Translations under genes and position numbers: made by a program | Shown here: in pieces, positions 29,701 to 41,833 of the stretch | Layout: each line of letters starts with the position of its first letter | Numbering within the stretch: the first letter of the stretch is position 1 | Source of the DNA: Fasciolopsis buskii | Taxonomy: Eukaryota; Platyhelminthes; Trematoda; Plagiorchiida; Fasciolidae | Assembly (NCBI GenBank): GCA_008360955.1 | Contig: LUCM01005536.1 | Coordinates: 62,001-126,000 of the forward strand | Reading direction: 5' to 3' | DNA: 64,000 nucleotides | Notes under the pieces: generated by a model | What the model was told of the DNA's origin: nothing | What the model saw: the letters and a program-made list of their open reading frames with translations, nothing else | Databases searched by the model: none

Positions 29701-32700
29701 GTTAAAATGATATGGAGTGGGCAGTCGTGAAACAATTCGAAAGTCTATTCCACTTCATTTGTATAAACCACTTTGACAAAGTGCAGCCTTCAGTGATACA
29801 GCAATCTATTTAGATTGTTTACAGAAGTAGTAATTCATGAAAAACACTGAACATGAATGTTCGGTCGTGATGTACGGAAGAGGAATTCGGACCAATGGTT
29901 TCTGTGGTTTAACATGCGACTGCTTCAGAGTGGGCAGACTTCCACTTTTTCGGTACCAAGACGAAGTAGAAAATTTTTATTGAAACGGAAATGCCTGTTA
30001 CGGTGGTACGGGGTCTTGTGCATTTGAGCCCACTGGCTCAATAGGGTCTACTGATTCGGTCTGGGTGCAGAATCCTGTCGAATAAGTGAGCGTGATTGGG
30101 TGGCCACTCATCTTCAGACGTAACGATAGAATTTTCTGCACAGTCACTTGATTCGGTAGTTTTCAATAATGTAACGTGATCATTTGATATTGTGACAACT
30201 AATCAAGACCCCCTGTGTTTCAATATCCACTCCAAAATTACCGATACAGACCACTCACACCAAGATACTTTTTACATTAGTGGAGTACATCATTAAAGGG
30301 AGTTACTTTCTGTGTTTCACTGACCCGTAGCCGAGCGCACCAGTAACCACAACATGTAATGAAGTTCAGCTAACTGTAAAACAATGGCTAAAGTTCGAAT
30401 CGAAATTGTCCTTCAGGGGTTCGCTACTTGTCCCGGATGTAGTGGATATGCACGGGTGCTGATTCGAAACAAGGGTTAAATATCTTCCATAGTTTTTAAT
30501 GGTGAACCAAGTGTTGATACTGTATGATAAATGTCTACTCTCCTACTACTTTCATTGAACAGCGAGTGCTGCAAGTCAATATTTGTTAAATGTGGTATTC
30601 GAATTCAGCAAGGCACCCATCACTGACTGTATTGTGAAATGTGACTTGTCAAGGATGACACAATAAAATTGGCGAATGTTAATAATTCTAAAAACTAAAG
30701 AATTACTGACATCCTGGAAATTCAGGGTTACTTGCAAAGCATCATTTTTTGACGTGGATCATCAGGCCGTTAAACAATAGTATATACACGTTATTTGCAC
30801 TGATTTACGTACGTATCTTGTAACATCGGAACCTGGTGGAATATCGGGAACGATGAGAGAAGAATAGGAAAAGTCGTCTTAGTAGAATTAACCCCGTGTG
30901 TCAGCTCTTTCACAGTCTTCCTTCACACCGTCGACTGTCCGCCTTCATTCATGGTTCGCCTATGGGCTGTTGTACTACGCGGTCCCCCAGTACAGAGTGG
31001 GCCTGTTCATTCGAAGGCGTCATTTTACTCTTTGGTCAGCCAAGCGTGCTATGCGAGGCAGTAGCTCAGTTCTAGACGAGCAGGTGGCCGGTTATTAAGC
31101 GATACGTGCATCGTCGGGTTAGTGGATCATAACAAGGGACGGTGGCTTTATTTTATTGGTGGGCGATACCCGCCACGTCACAGTACTGTCAGCTGGGTTT
31201 TGTGTTGATTTTAAGGGAGACACTTGCCCTCGACACTGTTGCTGCTTGTCCGCGACAGCCTACTTAGTGAGTTCCGGTTCACCCTACTCAAGTTTACTCG
31301 CCGAAAAAATGGTCATTTACTTGTCCGTAAATCACGGATTTTCCGAGGGGCACGCAGCTCCGACCTTGGCCCCGACGGGAACGTAGACAAAGGCTAAAAT
31401 ACAAGCTTGAAAGCCACTGATTAATAATACTTCGGGTGGGTTGAAAATCAAACTAATACTGGTACAATGAAATAGCCGTCGTTGAAGCTGTTAAGATTTT
31501 GGGTGAAATGTAAACTGCTTTGTTCCATGTTATTAGTTACTTACGTGAATATTTCATAAAACAATCTCGGCCACTGTTTCCTGTTTGTGTTCTGGTATTT
31601 CCATGAATCCATTTTCTCCTAGTCTTGTCTCCCTGAGCACACTGTGCTGGTCGCCAGTCGTCAGTGCCATTGCGGAGCACCTCAAAATTGAATCGCAAAT
31701 GCGCCTTTCGCATCTGTTTTGCGCTCAAGAATTCACCCAGTCAGTTTACGAAATCCAGCTGATGCCACGAATTGCTTAAATGATGGACGTATATTTGGCT
31801 AGAAACCTCTCTTCGGTTTTCGAAGAACTGGACTATTTTTGCAGTTGCCGTCGGTTATTCTATTCGAAACTGTGCACTTCGTAAATGAAACCAGTGCCTG
31901 GTTAATCAGAGTTAGCTCAGTGTGACTATTCCATACCAGATGATCATACAGGATGTTACCCAAGTTTTATTTAGGTAATTTACAATTTTTTCTTGGTTGC
32001 TGACGCGCATTTGTCGCACATATTAATCTCGAATAGAAGACTAAAGTGAAAGTGCTTTTGAATTTGAGCTTTGCATAATTTGCAGTAACGTGAAATCTTA
32101 GTACAGCACAGTCATCCGTCGAGGAAACCAGCTGTGATGCGACCGTTCCAAATTTGTCTACTGAAGAGCATGGCAAATTCCTTTAATGTTTTAAAGCAAC
32201 CTCTGAAAGTTAACTCTTCTACTATAGATTCTAAATTGTCCAAGTTAAAATCGTACTCCCGGGATGTTATAGATGCGTACCTTGATTATTGGTAACCTGG
32301 AGGAAACAGCTGTAGGGTCCGTGGTGAGCGAATTCGTAAACGAGCATAAAACATTTCAAATTACCCACGAAATATGCCGGTTACTTATATGTTGCCTACT
32401 CAATAGCGGAAACCACAATAGCATTAACCGGCTGTTTCCACTAATCCGTCTTTGAACAGAAAATAAGCCCGAAGCTCAGAAAAAGAAAATAATGCATGAT
32501 TCCAGGTACAAACTGTTTAAACATTGGGCTTGTAAAGTTAAGTTTTAGTCAGCCATCACATCTTTCGTCATTCCGCTAACATCAATCAAAAAATTATTAG
32601 TGTTGACGAATTTTTCATGGTTCACGTCTGGTCTAGTGAAAGTTGTCTCATTACTAGCCGTTTTTTTCTGAATTTCCACCATCTAGCACGGTTAGGATTC

Positions 32701-32980
32701 ACACGTTCCTGGGCTCAGGCCTACACCGAAACTGTTTTGGTTTCCTAACTTCTTGTTCACTTGACGGTAGGTTCTCAAGTGTAATAGAAAGATAAGTGTA
32801 AACAGTTTAGAAAACAAACAGCTTACTAAGTCCAGTAGCCCCCCCAAACAGCGAGTCTACTACCTAAGCCTAATAATGGAGAGTAAATAATGGCAACCTG
32901 ACAATAAAAGCAACACCAAGTGCATAACCAAGGATCTCTAGCAAGAAGGCATTGAAATACACATAGAGACCTAAAGCCGG
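23760..32980. other. 9 kb without a recognised gene
   Basis: Open frames are short (mostly under 80 codons) and give no family resemblance. There is a GC-richer segment at 30890-31390 with tRNA-like text near 31050-31090, and degenerate B-box-like sequence (AGTTCGAATCG) near 30394. These may be old SINE or LTR remains, but I cannot assign them. Confidence 0.5.
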
Positions 32981-32989
32981 TTTGTAAAA

Positions 32990-33260
32990 GAAATCGTAAT
33001 TAAAAGACAAGTTGTTGGAAAATGGCTTCAGAGAGGGTAACATCACTAGCTTGCCTAAACAGGTGGCCCAAGTGACTATTTAATAAGTCACTGACGAATG
33101 TAGAGATTAGAGATGGGGAATGAACTGCGCCCTGAAGCACGCCTCAGTTTTACCCATGGTTTTCCACGTCTCGTATTCTCTCGTGCGCACTGGGTCCTAT
33201 TGGTAAAGTAATCAGACAGCAACGTTAACGATGGCCTGGGGCAAGCAAGTAAGAAAGACA
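32990..33260 (-). mobile_element. LINE reverse transcriptase relic (Jockey-like)
   Basis: On the - strand from about 33150 downwards the frame reads GVLQGAVHSPSLISTFVSDL. This fits the non-LTR polymerase motif G(V)PQG(A/S)V.SP.L...Y.SDL. About 10 residues later FRQASDVTL stands at the place of the catalytic YADD box. The preceding residues (HERIRDVENHG) fit the R.V.....S stretch ahead of PQG. Catalytic residues are lost, so the copy is dead. Confidence 0.55.
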
Positions 33261-33299
33261 ACAAGATAGAAAATGGTGCAGACGGAGGGCCAAAGAAGA

Positions 33300-35900
33300 A
33301 ACAACACGGATTTCGGCCATGTATCTGAGGATTTACAAATATGAGGTGGCCATTTTTAAAGTAGACCCGCTAGAATTATAAGTAGATTGAAAGAGATTGT
33401 CTGAAGGATTCACGGAAGGATGGAGGCGCTTAGGCAACACACGCTGTCAGCTTAAGAGTGGAAGATACTAAGGTAATGGAACTGAAGCATTTGGCTAAAG
33501 CTATGAAATCACCAGATATTGAGGTGGGAACAATAGCGATGGGTCTTCAACAACCACGAGTAGAACGCAAGCTTAACCATTTGTAAATTGGTGAACTGAA
33601 GGGGTCAGTGAGAGCCACGGCACTACCCTTAGGAGAGGGGAATATAAGCTGTCAAGATCTACTTGTGATAAATTTAGGGGTGCAAAAAAACTAAGCACGA
33701 CTTCTCTGGAAAAAGTTAACTGTCATAACATCATCCTGTGTGAGTGTGACTGGGGGGAGGGGGTACATTCACAAGGTTGGATAAATGATCGCTTAATGCT
33801 GTCAGCATGCGCAGTTCTCTTTCCTTCTCGCACAAAAGTCAAATGTCTTGCCATACGAATATGCCAACAGCGGCCGCCATATCAGTGCGTTTGATTTCGG
33901 CCTTTATTAGGGTGGAGATTTATCGCACTTTTTGATTGTCACGAGATTTGTAGAAGTACTCTTTTCATCTCCTTAAGGACCTCAGTGATTGGGAAAGGAA
34001 AGCCAGCTGAGACGAATAGGGTTTCGAGGGGACGGCAGTTAGAATCGCTAGTTCCACATCAAACCCTAGTCGACAAGCAGCCTGTACGCGTTGTTAATTA
34101 CTTCTACTCGACGGGAATACGTTCATAGTGCCTCTGTTGCTTCCATTAATGAGCTAGGCATGATGGATCCGTTGATGAACAGAAATGTATCTTTCGCGAA
34201 CCAGATTAAATGGTAACTTTTTCGAACAACCTGTATTTCACTGAATTTGTGTTCTCCATAAACTTATGTCCTGGAAATGAAAAACTCATCAATAATCTCT
34301 GCAGCAGAGAAGTTGGACGAAGCTGCTTAGTTTTGGTGTTTGTTTAGTTGAGCGATGATAAGCCGTCGTGAACTGTCGGCACGCAACAGTAGAGTAAAAG
34401 CTAATCTGGCCGGTGTTTAACACCGATGACCACCAGTAGAATATCCGTTATACACTGGGGCTGATCAAATAGTCTTCCCGGAGTGACAAGCGGAGAAAAA
34501 GTCAGGTGTACGAAAAATGTCCAAAAATTGCATTTTTGACCATGTCATTTTTGTATTAATATCGGCATTGGCGGAACTCCAAATTAACAATTAGGTCAGG
34601 TGCATGGTAATGGAACAAGGAAAGCATAAATGGACTATTTCGCGATATGCTAAACTGTTCTTAACTGTTTTCAAAAGCCGGAAACAATTTGATGGTTAGT
34701 AGGTGTACTCAAACAGAGAACCTGGAAACAGCATACAGCGCTAACCAACATCACTGGCGAAGGTGATTGCAAAAACTGTATCAACTTGTAGGAAATCTCA
34801 TGCACTGCTCAAAGTCGGATTGAGTACTTTTGAACTGAATTCGTTATAAGACCGTTCACCGTGCCGTTTCAAAGCTCAACTCAGCATTTTGAAGCAGGAT
34901 CAGCCCTGTCGTCGGCGTCAGCAATTACCACTAATGTGTAACTGACTGAGACTCGGATCCCTGCAGCAAAGTAGGAACATTATTGAATGTTTATCAAGCA
35001 TAACAAATCAGCATCGTCCCATCATAAATCTGGAGTGGCACTAGAATATATCAAGAATTACTATTCTTGAGGACAAATTCTCCATGCTTTCATGGACATA
35101 CCCGTGAAAATTCACTGCAACTCAAACCTTCAGTTTCACTCTGTGTGAGGTGAGCGCGCATTTACTCAGTTCGGAATGATTAATCCAAAATATACGGTAA
35201 ACTGCCTACTGATAAACTCTTTTAGGGACCCGATCTGCTCTATTCCCAACAATGAACAACGGAGTAACATGTGAATCCAATGTATCATCTCAGATAAAAC
35301 TTTACTCGGCTTAACGTTACGATCTAATAAAGAACAACAAAACCGATCAAAATTTGATCAATTTTTAACTCACACCTAATATTGCTTGTCTTCAACAACG
35401 CCGTACTATGTGATTAAAGACAAATGATAAAATCCCCAAGATTACTGTCGTTCTCGACAGGGAACCTTTCGACGTACGCACCAATTATTTACTGGTTGCC
35501 CGTCAACCGTCGGAACATCATCTTTCAGGCCGTCGATTAGTGAGTGTGTAATTGTGCAGTCGAGCATCTGTTAAACACAGTTGCCAATATCATTATTGAT
35601 CTTCTGGTTTTGTTATTATTTACAATCTGTCAAGTGGTGTATTTAGTCACCCATGAAATAACTAAGACTAGGTCAGTGATTTTAAAAAACGCATTTTATA
35701 TTAAACCAAGTCTTAGGAGACCATAATCAAGGACTTTGTAATGCTGATTCCAACAGTATAACTTGAAGCTTCTCTCGATTTAGGCACCAGATGTTAGGTT
35801 TGCCCCAAACAAATTCTAGACAGGTGAGTCAAAATTGTCATCTTCTTGTACCAGAATCTAATTTGAATATCTGGGAGTGTTATAAGTAGTTAATCCATTT
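33300..35900. other. Purine-rich and AT-rich sequence without recognised gene
   Basis: 33260-33760 is strongly purine-biased on the + strand, as is 37400-39800, where a - strand LINE is present, so it may be the 5' part of the LINE at 32990. 34440-34960 has transposase-like fragments too degraded to assign. 35000-35900 shows nothing. Confidence 0.4.
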
Positions 35901-36175
35901 ATGATACATAAAAATTATTTGTGAGCATTATACCACTGGTTTGCAAAAGAAACCTTTACACAGAGGATACTTGTTCCTAAGTTCCGAATCACCATGCAAG
36001 TGATATAGTAATGTATGATATTTCCTCGGAAGTACACGAGAAGCAGCAACACCCCGTCTTGAAGTTCCGAAGACATTAGTTTCTTTCATCTGTATACGAA
36101 CCAATCTACTACCGTCGAACACAAAAAAGGAAATCGTTAGGAATGTTCTCTTGAAATCAACTGTTCCACACTTAC

Positions 36176-36287
36176 CTTGGTTAAAGAAACAAACCGCTGG
36201 TTTCAAACAATCAAAAGTCACTTCAATCAAGAAAAACATTGCGGGAAATATAGTCAGCAGGATTTTAGTTATCACAATGACATCCAT
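36176..36287 (-). CDS. Possible first coding exon with signal peptide
   Basis: ATG at 36287 (reading down) in a favourable context (A at -3, G at +4) opens a frame MDVIVITKILLTIFPAMFFL followed by IEVTFDCLKPAVCFFNQ. It then meets a consensus donor CCAAG|GTAAGTG at 36176/36175. The N-terminus has a 20-residue hydrophobic core typical of a signal peptide or membrane anchor, and cysteines follow. No family is recognised and I found no matching second exon, so this is a candidate only. The hydrophobic run could also arise by chance from T-rich sequence. Confidence 0.3.
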
Positions 36288-36335
36288 GTTCAGTGCAGTC
36301 AGAATCAGACATTTGCTTCACATACCACCTGAAAT

Positions 36336-36440
36336 TTGACTCCAAGGGAAAGGTCAGTTTCTTTCGTTAACTTTATCAACGATCTTTCAACTCAGATTCA
36401 CCGACGATGCTACCTACATAGGTCGAAAGACGTGACAACT
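36336..36440 (+). mobile_element. LINE reverse transcriptase fragment (YINDL region)
   Basis: The + frame SFVNFINDLSTQIHRRCYLH fits the F.LYINDL.....  CYLYADD block of CR1/Jockey-type polymerases, with the catalytic YADD replaced by HRSKD. Decay makes the limits uncertain; related text may run to about 36960. Orientation is opposite to the LINE at 37740-39250. Confidence 0.5.
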
Positions 36441-37739
36441 GCCGGGACCCGTCAAAGAACGTCACGCATGCTGGCTCGTGCACAGAGGTCATGGAACTAT
36501 TCCAAGCGCTACCGTTGCGTAATTACTCGAATTTCATACCTTGATTGAAAACCAACTCTCTTTGTAATCTACCGTAACTGCCAAACCTATTGTCATGCGT
36601 TTTCTGGACAAAGTGCTTCGTGCACGTCGAAAACTTATCCAATCAAGCTAAATTCCCTGAACAAAAACCGACTTGGCTAGACTACAGCATGTCTTTGACG
36701 CAACGTGGCAACCACTCATTACGGGATCCTATCAGTTAGCCCTAGTAACGGTTGACTCGTCTTCTAAACTTCTATCCTCTCCGTCTTAGCTAGCAGAATG
36801 CACTAGGCTTGGCTTTCTTGGATATCCTCTCCACTGAATCGTAATCCCATCGGAGTGACTTGCATTGGGTTCAGAACAAGATTACCCAAAAACGTTTCAA
36901 AACTGTAAATCCTAGACATGCGAACCTTCAGTATAAGATTAGCCTCTTGATCAAACTGAGAAGGTAATTTCTGTGACCGAAAGTGGCTTCATTTTCCCAG
37001 GGCGTTTATTTTGCGTTACAAGGACACTCTCTTTGATGCGCACTGAAGTTTACGTTTTGAAATTGCTGCTTCTGTGGTTTTTTAATTTCCATGGACAACT
37101 TCCTTACTCGTGGTACCGAAATCAGGATTCCTTTGCCGAAAAAGTCTCCACTGACGATACATTCGCAATTTAGAAATTAGTCGCATCGACAAAACTAAAA
37201 CCAAGCGTTTCATTTTGCACTGAACATGTCTTAGACAGCCTCCCTGTTATTACACGTAAGGTTAAATACGGTATAAAGGGCACACCTCATGATAAAAAGA
37301 TATACTGTAATAAGGCAATGTGGCGAATATCCACGTAAGATCATGATGTTGGAATGGTGATTGTAAAGTATCAGCTAAGGAAGGGTCAACCAACAGCCGA
37401 GTGGCTTTTGGTTGAATCCGGTCAAAAAGAGAAACAGAAGTGGACTAAACTCAAGCTAACACGTAGGTGCATTAGTCAAGTGTAGGGCGGATTTCAGTTT
37501 TATCCAAGACAGATCAACTGGAGAGGGAAGCAGGTCGGGCCCAAAACTGATAAAAGGAACTTTGCGCACAGATCGAGACGGACCGGCAAAACACAACCAA
37601 TTCATAAGCCGAGAAGGGAAACAGTGTGTGAGACGAACAGTAATGTCAGAATGACATATATCGAGAGTACGAATGCGTTTCGAAGAGATGGAAAATGAGA
37701 TTTTGGAAGCATCAAGCCCAACATGATTGGTGGAACTCC

Positions 37740-39250
37740 AGATGTGTTCAAGATCAGAGTTTAAAGACGCACTGGAGATACAACAAAGGAGATCGGTATT
37801 GGTATTTGCTTCATAAAGAATTCGGCAGGAAGCAGAACCTGGGAAACATCAGCATTTACAGAAAGTGGCTGCGACATGATACATCACCTCTGACGGAGGT
37901 GGTTCGAACAGTGAGGAAACATCATGCCCGCAGTACGAGAGACTTGGAGAACCCGAACGTGGGTCGCTTCGCCAAATATAATTCATGCAAAACTCGGTCT
38001 AAGTTCTCACTCGTGTCAATAGAGACCAGGTATGCTTTTCTCCGGTTATCGAATGTAGCTGACCAGGAGTGCGGGGCAAGGGTCAGCACGTCATTGTTTG
38101 GAAGACGAGATCAGACTTTGCATTGGACATCGTCCAGTAGTTCTTGGGGATCAAGAAATGAGCGCAGCTGATCGGAAGTGTCAGCTCAAGATACTTCCGG
38201 AATAACACGTATGACAGAAATTCGACTTTGGTAGTTAGGGTCCAAAGGATGACAGTGTTTTGGAATGGGGGGAATTGCTGCATGTTTCCAAATGCTTGGA
38301 AAGGAAAAAAGTTTGATAAAAAGACAGGAAGGACAATGTATAAATAGAGATAACTCGGGGACGTTTATTCTAGGTCCGATTTCCAAACATTCGGAGAACG
38401 CAGTGATTGGCTGATCCTCCCAGTAATAATACGAGGTAGAAGAAGAACAGCGGGAGATGAAGAAGCTGGAGAAGTAGCAAAACTGGGAAAGGTGGGAATA
38501 AATGTAAAACGGGAAGCAAAACCGCATCTTTCTCAAATGGCTTACTGATAAGATCACCAAGTGGGTAATAGATTGGAGGGAAACTGGAAAGGCGAAAATT
38601 TCGGAGTGTTGCTTCTATAGCAAACCCAAATGTTTAGGTACAGGTGACAGGTGATTGTAGGACTGCGTAACGAACGAAGCTTTTCTTAGCTCTCTGTACA
38701 GTTGAGAAACACTTTTTCCTAGCTTTTACTGAGAGGTAGTTGGAGGCGGGTGCGGGCGAGCGGATCCAGCGGCGAAACGCTGGGAGCTTCAAGAGAACAG
38801 TAGTAAGTATAACTAAACCACCGGGGCATCTGGGTTTGCCTTTTCAGGGAAATTTTAAAATGAAATGATTCACGCGTTGACGAACAATGTCCTGAAAATC
38901 TCGAAGTGAAAAAAAGAAATTTTCTTCCATGTATAGGAAACGAAGAAGTCAGGAGAAAGATAGCTGATTGTGGCGGCTGATTTGTCGACGGACGTAATAA
39001 CAGGATGGTCTAGTTAACCAAAATGGAGAAGGAATGAAATATCTGAAATGAGAGAACCAATGAAATCCATGATATGACTGAGACTAGGGGCACGGTCTCC
39101 AGACCGGTAGAGTACGTTTGGACGGGTCAAATGGTCGAGATAAATTATTAACCATAACAAATTATTCGGCTTCATGTCGTGAAAGGGCCACTCCCGGATG
39201 CGAACACTGGAAGGTTTCAAAGTACATATAAAACGGGTAAACTCACGGCT
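37740..39250 (-). mobile_element. CR1/Jockey-like LINE relic with endonuclease end and reverse transcriptase
   Basis: Read downwards on the - strand. At 39010-39200, RPNVLYRSGDRAPSL and then LDHPVITS match the end of the LINE endonuclease (R.R.G..PS.LDL...; SDH.V). At 38240-38310, FPSIWKHAAIPPIPKH and LDPNYQSRISVI match the polymerase block FP..WK.A.V.PIPK...NYRPISL. At 37960-38120, VLTLAPHSWS and AYLVSIDTSENLDRV stand for VSIDISKAFDRVWH. At about 37820-37862, VNADVSQ stands for VNAGVPQGS. The order of motifs is intact over 1.4 kb, but stops and shifts interrupt it. The 5' part may extend to about 39860, where a dispersed repeat shared with 60.8 kb begins. Confidence 0.82.
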
Positions 39251-39574
39251 TCTGCGGATGAGTAGGTGAAGCTAAAATGATGTTTAAATGAAGGGACTTG
39301 GAGTTTCAGCCACATGAGTCCAAATTTTCTGTTGAAGACGCCGAAATTTGGTACTTCACTGATGGTCGGTGAATGGTGAGCAAAAGATCAAACATCTGCT
39401 TCGGTAAAAAAGAAACAAAATGTGTAAATGATATGTTGAAGGTGAGAGGTACCCGTTGCCGTGGTGGTCTGTAGTTCCGACGAAACTAGAGCAAAGCGAA
39501 AAGAGGATGGGAGAAATTGGTGAACAAATGTAATGTTCCAGTTCATACCGTGAACGTTGGTGACGGTGATGTAA

Positions 39575-39862
39575 TATGGTGAGATTACGAGCTTGTGCCA
39601 AAGGTGCAAACTCGCTTTGTTTCTGTCCGATGGGCAGTGCGACACTGAGTTCGGATTATGCCCTAGGTACAGGACAAACAGACAACCCCGTTTGTACTAA
39701 AATGAACGGGCGCAAGGTCAGAACGACGGTAGACCGGAGAGCAGGGGAACCAAATCAGGGGCTAAGACAAGGAAGTCTGCTTTTCATTACGGACAGACGT
39801 GCTGACCGGCTAGATGCCATTTGATCGCTCTTGCTTGATTAAGCGGGGTGGGACTGAACGAG
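39575..39862 (-). repeat. Dispersed repeat family D, copy 1 (perhaps the LINE 5' region)
   Basis: Bases 39820-39858 (CCATTTGATCGCTCTTGCTT, then AAGCGGGGTGGG) match 60790-60832 with few changes, and ATGGTGAGATTACGAGCTTG (39574 on) resembles 60436 onward. Spacing is similar in both, so the shared unit is at least 290-400 bp. Because copy 1 abuts the - strand LINE upstream of its endonuclease, it may be that element's 5' end. Confidence 0.45.
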
Positions 39863-40890
39863 AATCGATGCAACCGGTTGAGGGCGCTTGATCTAGCAAA
39901 CTGCAACGACCCAGTTTTAAAACACGTGATACGAACCGGACTACCTAACAAGTTTGTAAGAGTGAGAACGACAGTGCGCGTAACTGTGTAATGTCAGGCC
40001 CTAAACAGTGAAAACCGGTAACTGTGATCCTGAGACCTAAAACAACGAGCCACATAAGGCATCAGTGGGTCAGGCATCGTAGTGAGCCGGGCGACACCGC
40101 AGCCGTCTACTACGTGTTTCGCATCGCACTACAAAAACCCGAGCATTAACTTAAAGTATGGGAACGCAGGATCCAGTACTCGCAACGAGTGGTCAAAGCG
40201 ACCGCATCACAGTGGTAGTGTATATGAATATGGATTCGAGTTTATCGTTTCAGACAATTCAACATCGCGACGAAGATTCCACGTGGCACGGTTCATTGTG
40301 CACCAGCATTTTGCATTTCTGCTGTTGCCGAATGAACCGATCTAATGAAGACTGGAAGCTGCCATCCAGGCCAAATAAGTTTTCGCGTTGCCTGGTCGGT
40401 CCATTGGACGATACGCGTGACCAACCGATAGGCAAAAATTCATACTTGATTTTCTTGGCTGACAAACGACCGAAACAAACTGAAGCAATGCCTCACTGTT
40501 GAAATAGCAAGCGAAAAAGCTAGTGCTGTAGTTCCATACTTTGCCTTTCGGAGGAATTTCGCTGAATTAAAATCGAACTGTGACATATTGGTTGTGTCTG
40601 ATAGTTAGATAGGGCATTTTCACATCACCCTCGGGGTTTCGTCTTATCCGTTCAGCCGAACTACACAAAAATACAAGCGCAGACACCCAAGCCACTCTTT
40701 GTGCGCTGCAGCACGGCCATTCCATTCCTTACCGCCTCCTCTCCAAGAGCTGCCGTGGGTTCATTCGTTCGAGCCAAATAACCCCTTTCAGTCACAATGG
40801 CATGGCAGATCATAAACGGAATAAAAAGCTAAATCGTACGCCAAAAATCGTTTCTATGGATAAAACAAAATTTGACCTAATTCAATTTTT

Positions 40891-41833
40891 GGATATTTTC
40901 CAGATAAGCTCCGTCGAAAAATTAAACCCGCCACCCAAAATGATTAGAAAAAAGAGGATATGAAATCAGTACTTTAGTTTTTATCGAAGAGGGTGAAATT
41001 CGGACATGTCATTAATAATTTGCATGAAAAGGTCAGTTTTCGTTTCATTTCCTTGGTAGGATGCCCACATATCGGAGATGATGATTGAACCGGAAGCGAT
41101 GCAGGCCTGGATTGTGCCTATCAAACTGGCCGCAGTTCGGTCTGGCATTGAATACATCAACACCTCTTTAGTTTCCCGGCAGATCCCTCCGGAAATTCAC
41201 TGCCAGGGAAGGACTCGCCCTGTGTGACTGTTATGGCAAGATGTTAGCGTTTCATCGATCTAGATGTGTAGACTTGGGCCGCCGATAACTGTTGGAGTCT
41301 GCAACAGCCGCCAGGCGCAAACCTCGCGAAGAAAGTTCTTCTAGTCAACAGCGGTCGTGTGGCTAATAGACAATTCCGCTGAGCAAAATGTGATTTTTGC
41401 CAAATTTTTGGGTCAGCAATACACGAACAAAATCACTGTTCTGAACTCCATCCTAGACCTCTCCAGCTAAGTTCCCTTTCCACAGTGTCGGGAATTACAA
41501 TCCCAACTGTCAGAAACAGCCGAAAGTGTCATTTGGTGGCCATTGTTGCATAACCATTGCTGATCGATCACTCCGTGGCTTTGCAAAATACGTTGTACCG
41601 TCTCCTTGTCATGAACGAGGGTTGAGAGCGTTAGAAAGTTCAATTAAGGTTTTACGTCCGAACGGAGAAAAGTTTTGCACAAAATGAGCCTAGATACGGG
41701 TAAGGAATTGTTTTCATCAAAAATAGGTCGACGTTGTGTGCGTCCATTAAATTGGAGCTGGCAAAAGTGGCGGGGCTTAACTTTTCGCGCATCCATTTTT
41801 TGCATTAGTGGCGGGGCTTATCTGAAAAGATCC
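40891..41833 (-). mobile_element. Merlin DNA transposon relic with TIRs and 8 bp target duplication
   Basis: Termini: 40891 begins GGATATTTTCCAGATAAGCT, and the complement of the right end (41833 downwards) begins GGATCTTTTCAGATAAGCCC, an imperfect inverted repeat. Flanks CAATTTTT (40883-40890) and CAACTTTT (41834-41841) differ at one base and fit the 8 bp target duplication of Merlin. Inside, a - strand transposase of the ISXO2/IS1016 type (about 41648-40981) is readable. It shows the N-terminal zinc region (TLVHDKETVQRILQSHG, CNNGHQM), VDxKNFLREVC, then IGGP and the first catalytic Asp in IDET, GGICRETKE, and MPDRTAASLIGTIQACIASG before the second Asp in SDMWASYQ. At least three stops and frame changes, and no visible third acidic residue, show it is inactive. 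Confidence 0.93.
41766..41820 (+). repeat. Duplicated 14 bp motif inside the right Merlin TIR
   Basis: AGTGGCGGGGCTTA occurs at 41766-41779 and again at 41807-41820. The left end has a single degraded pair of the same boxes (TAAGCTCCG at 40905 and TTAAACCCGCCAC at 40922) only 17 bases apart. The right end therefore carries an extra spacer. Such subterminal boxes are probably transposase binding sites. Confidence 0.8.

Noticed and set aside
34440..34960. Transposase-like fragments suggestive of a Tc1/mariner element
   Set aside because: No motif, terminal repeat or TA duplication could be supported.
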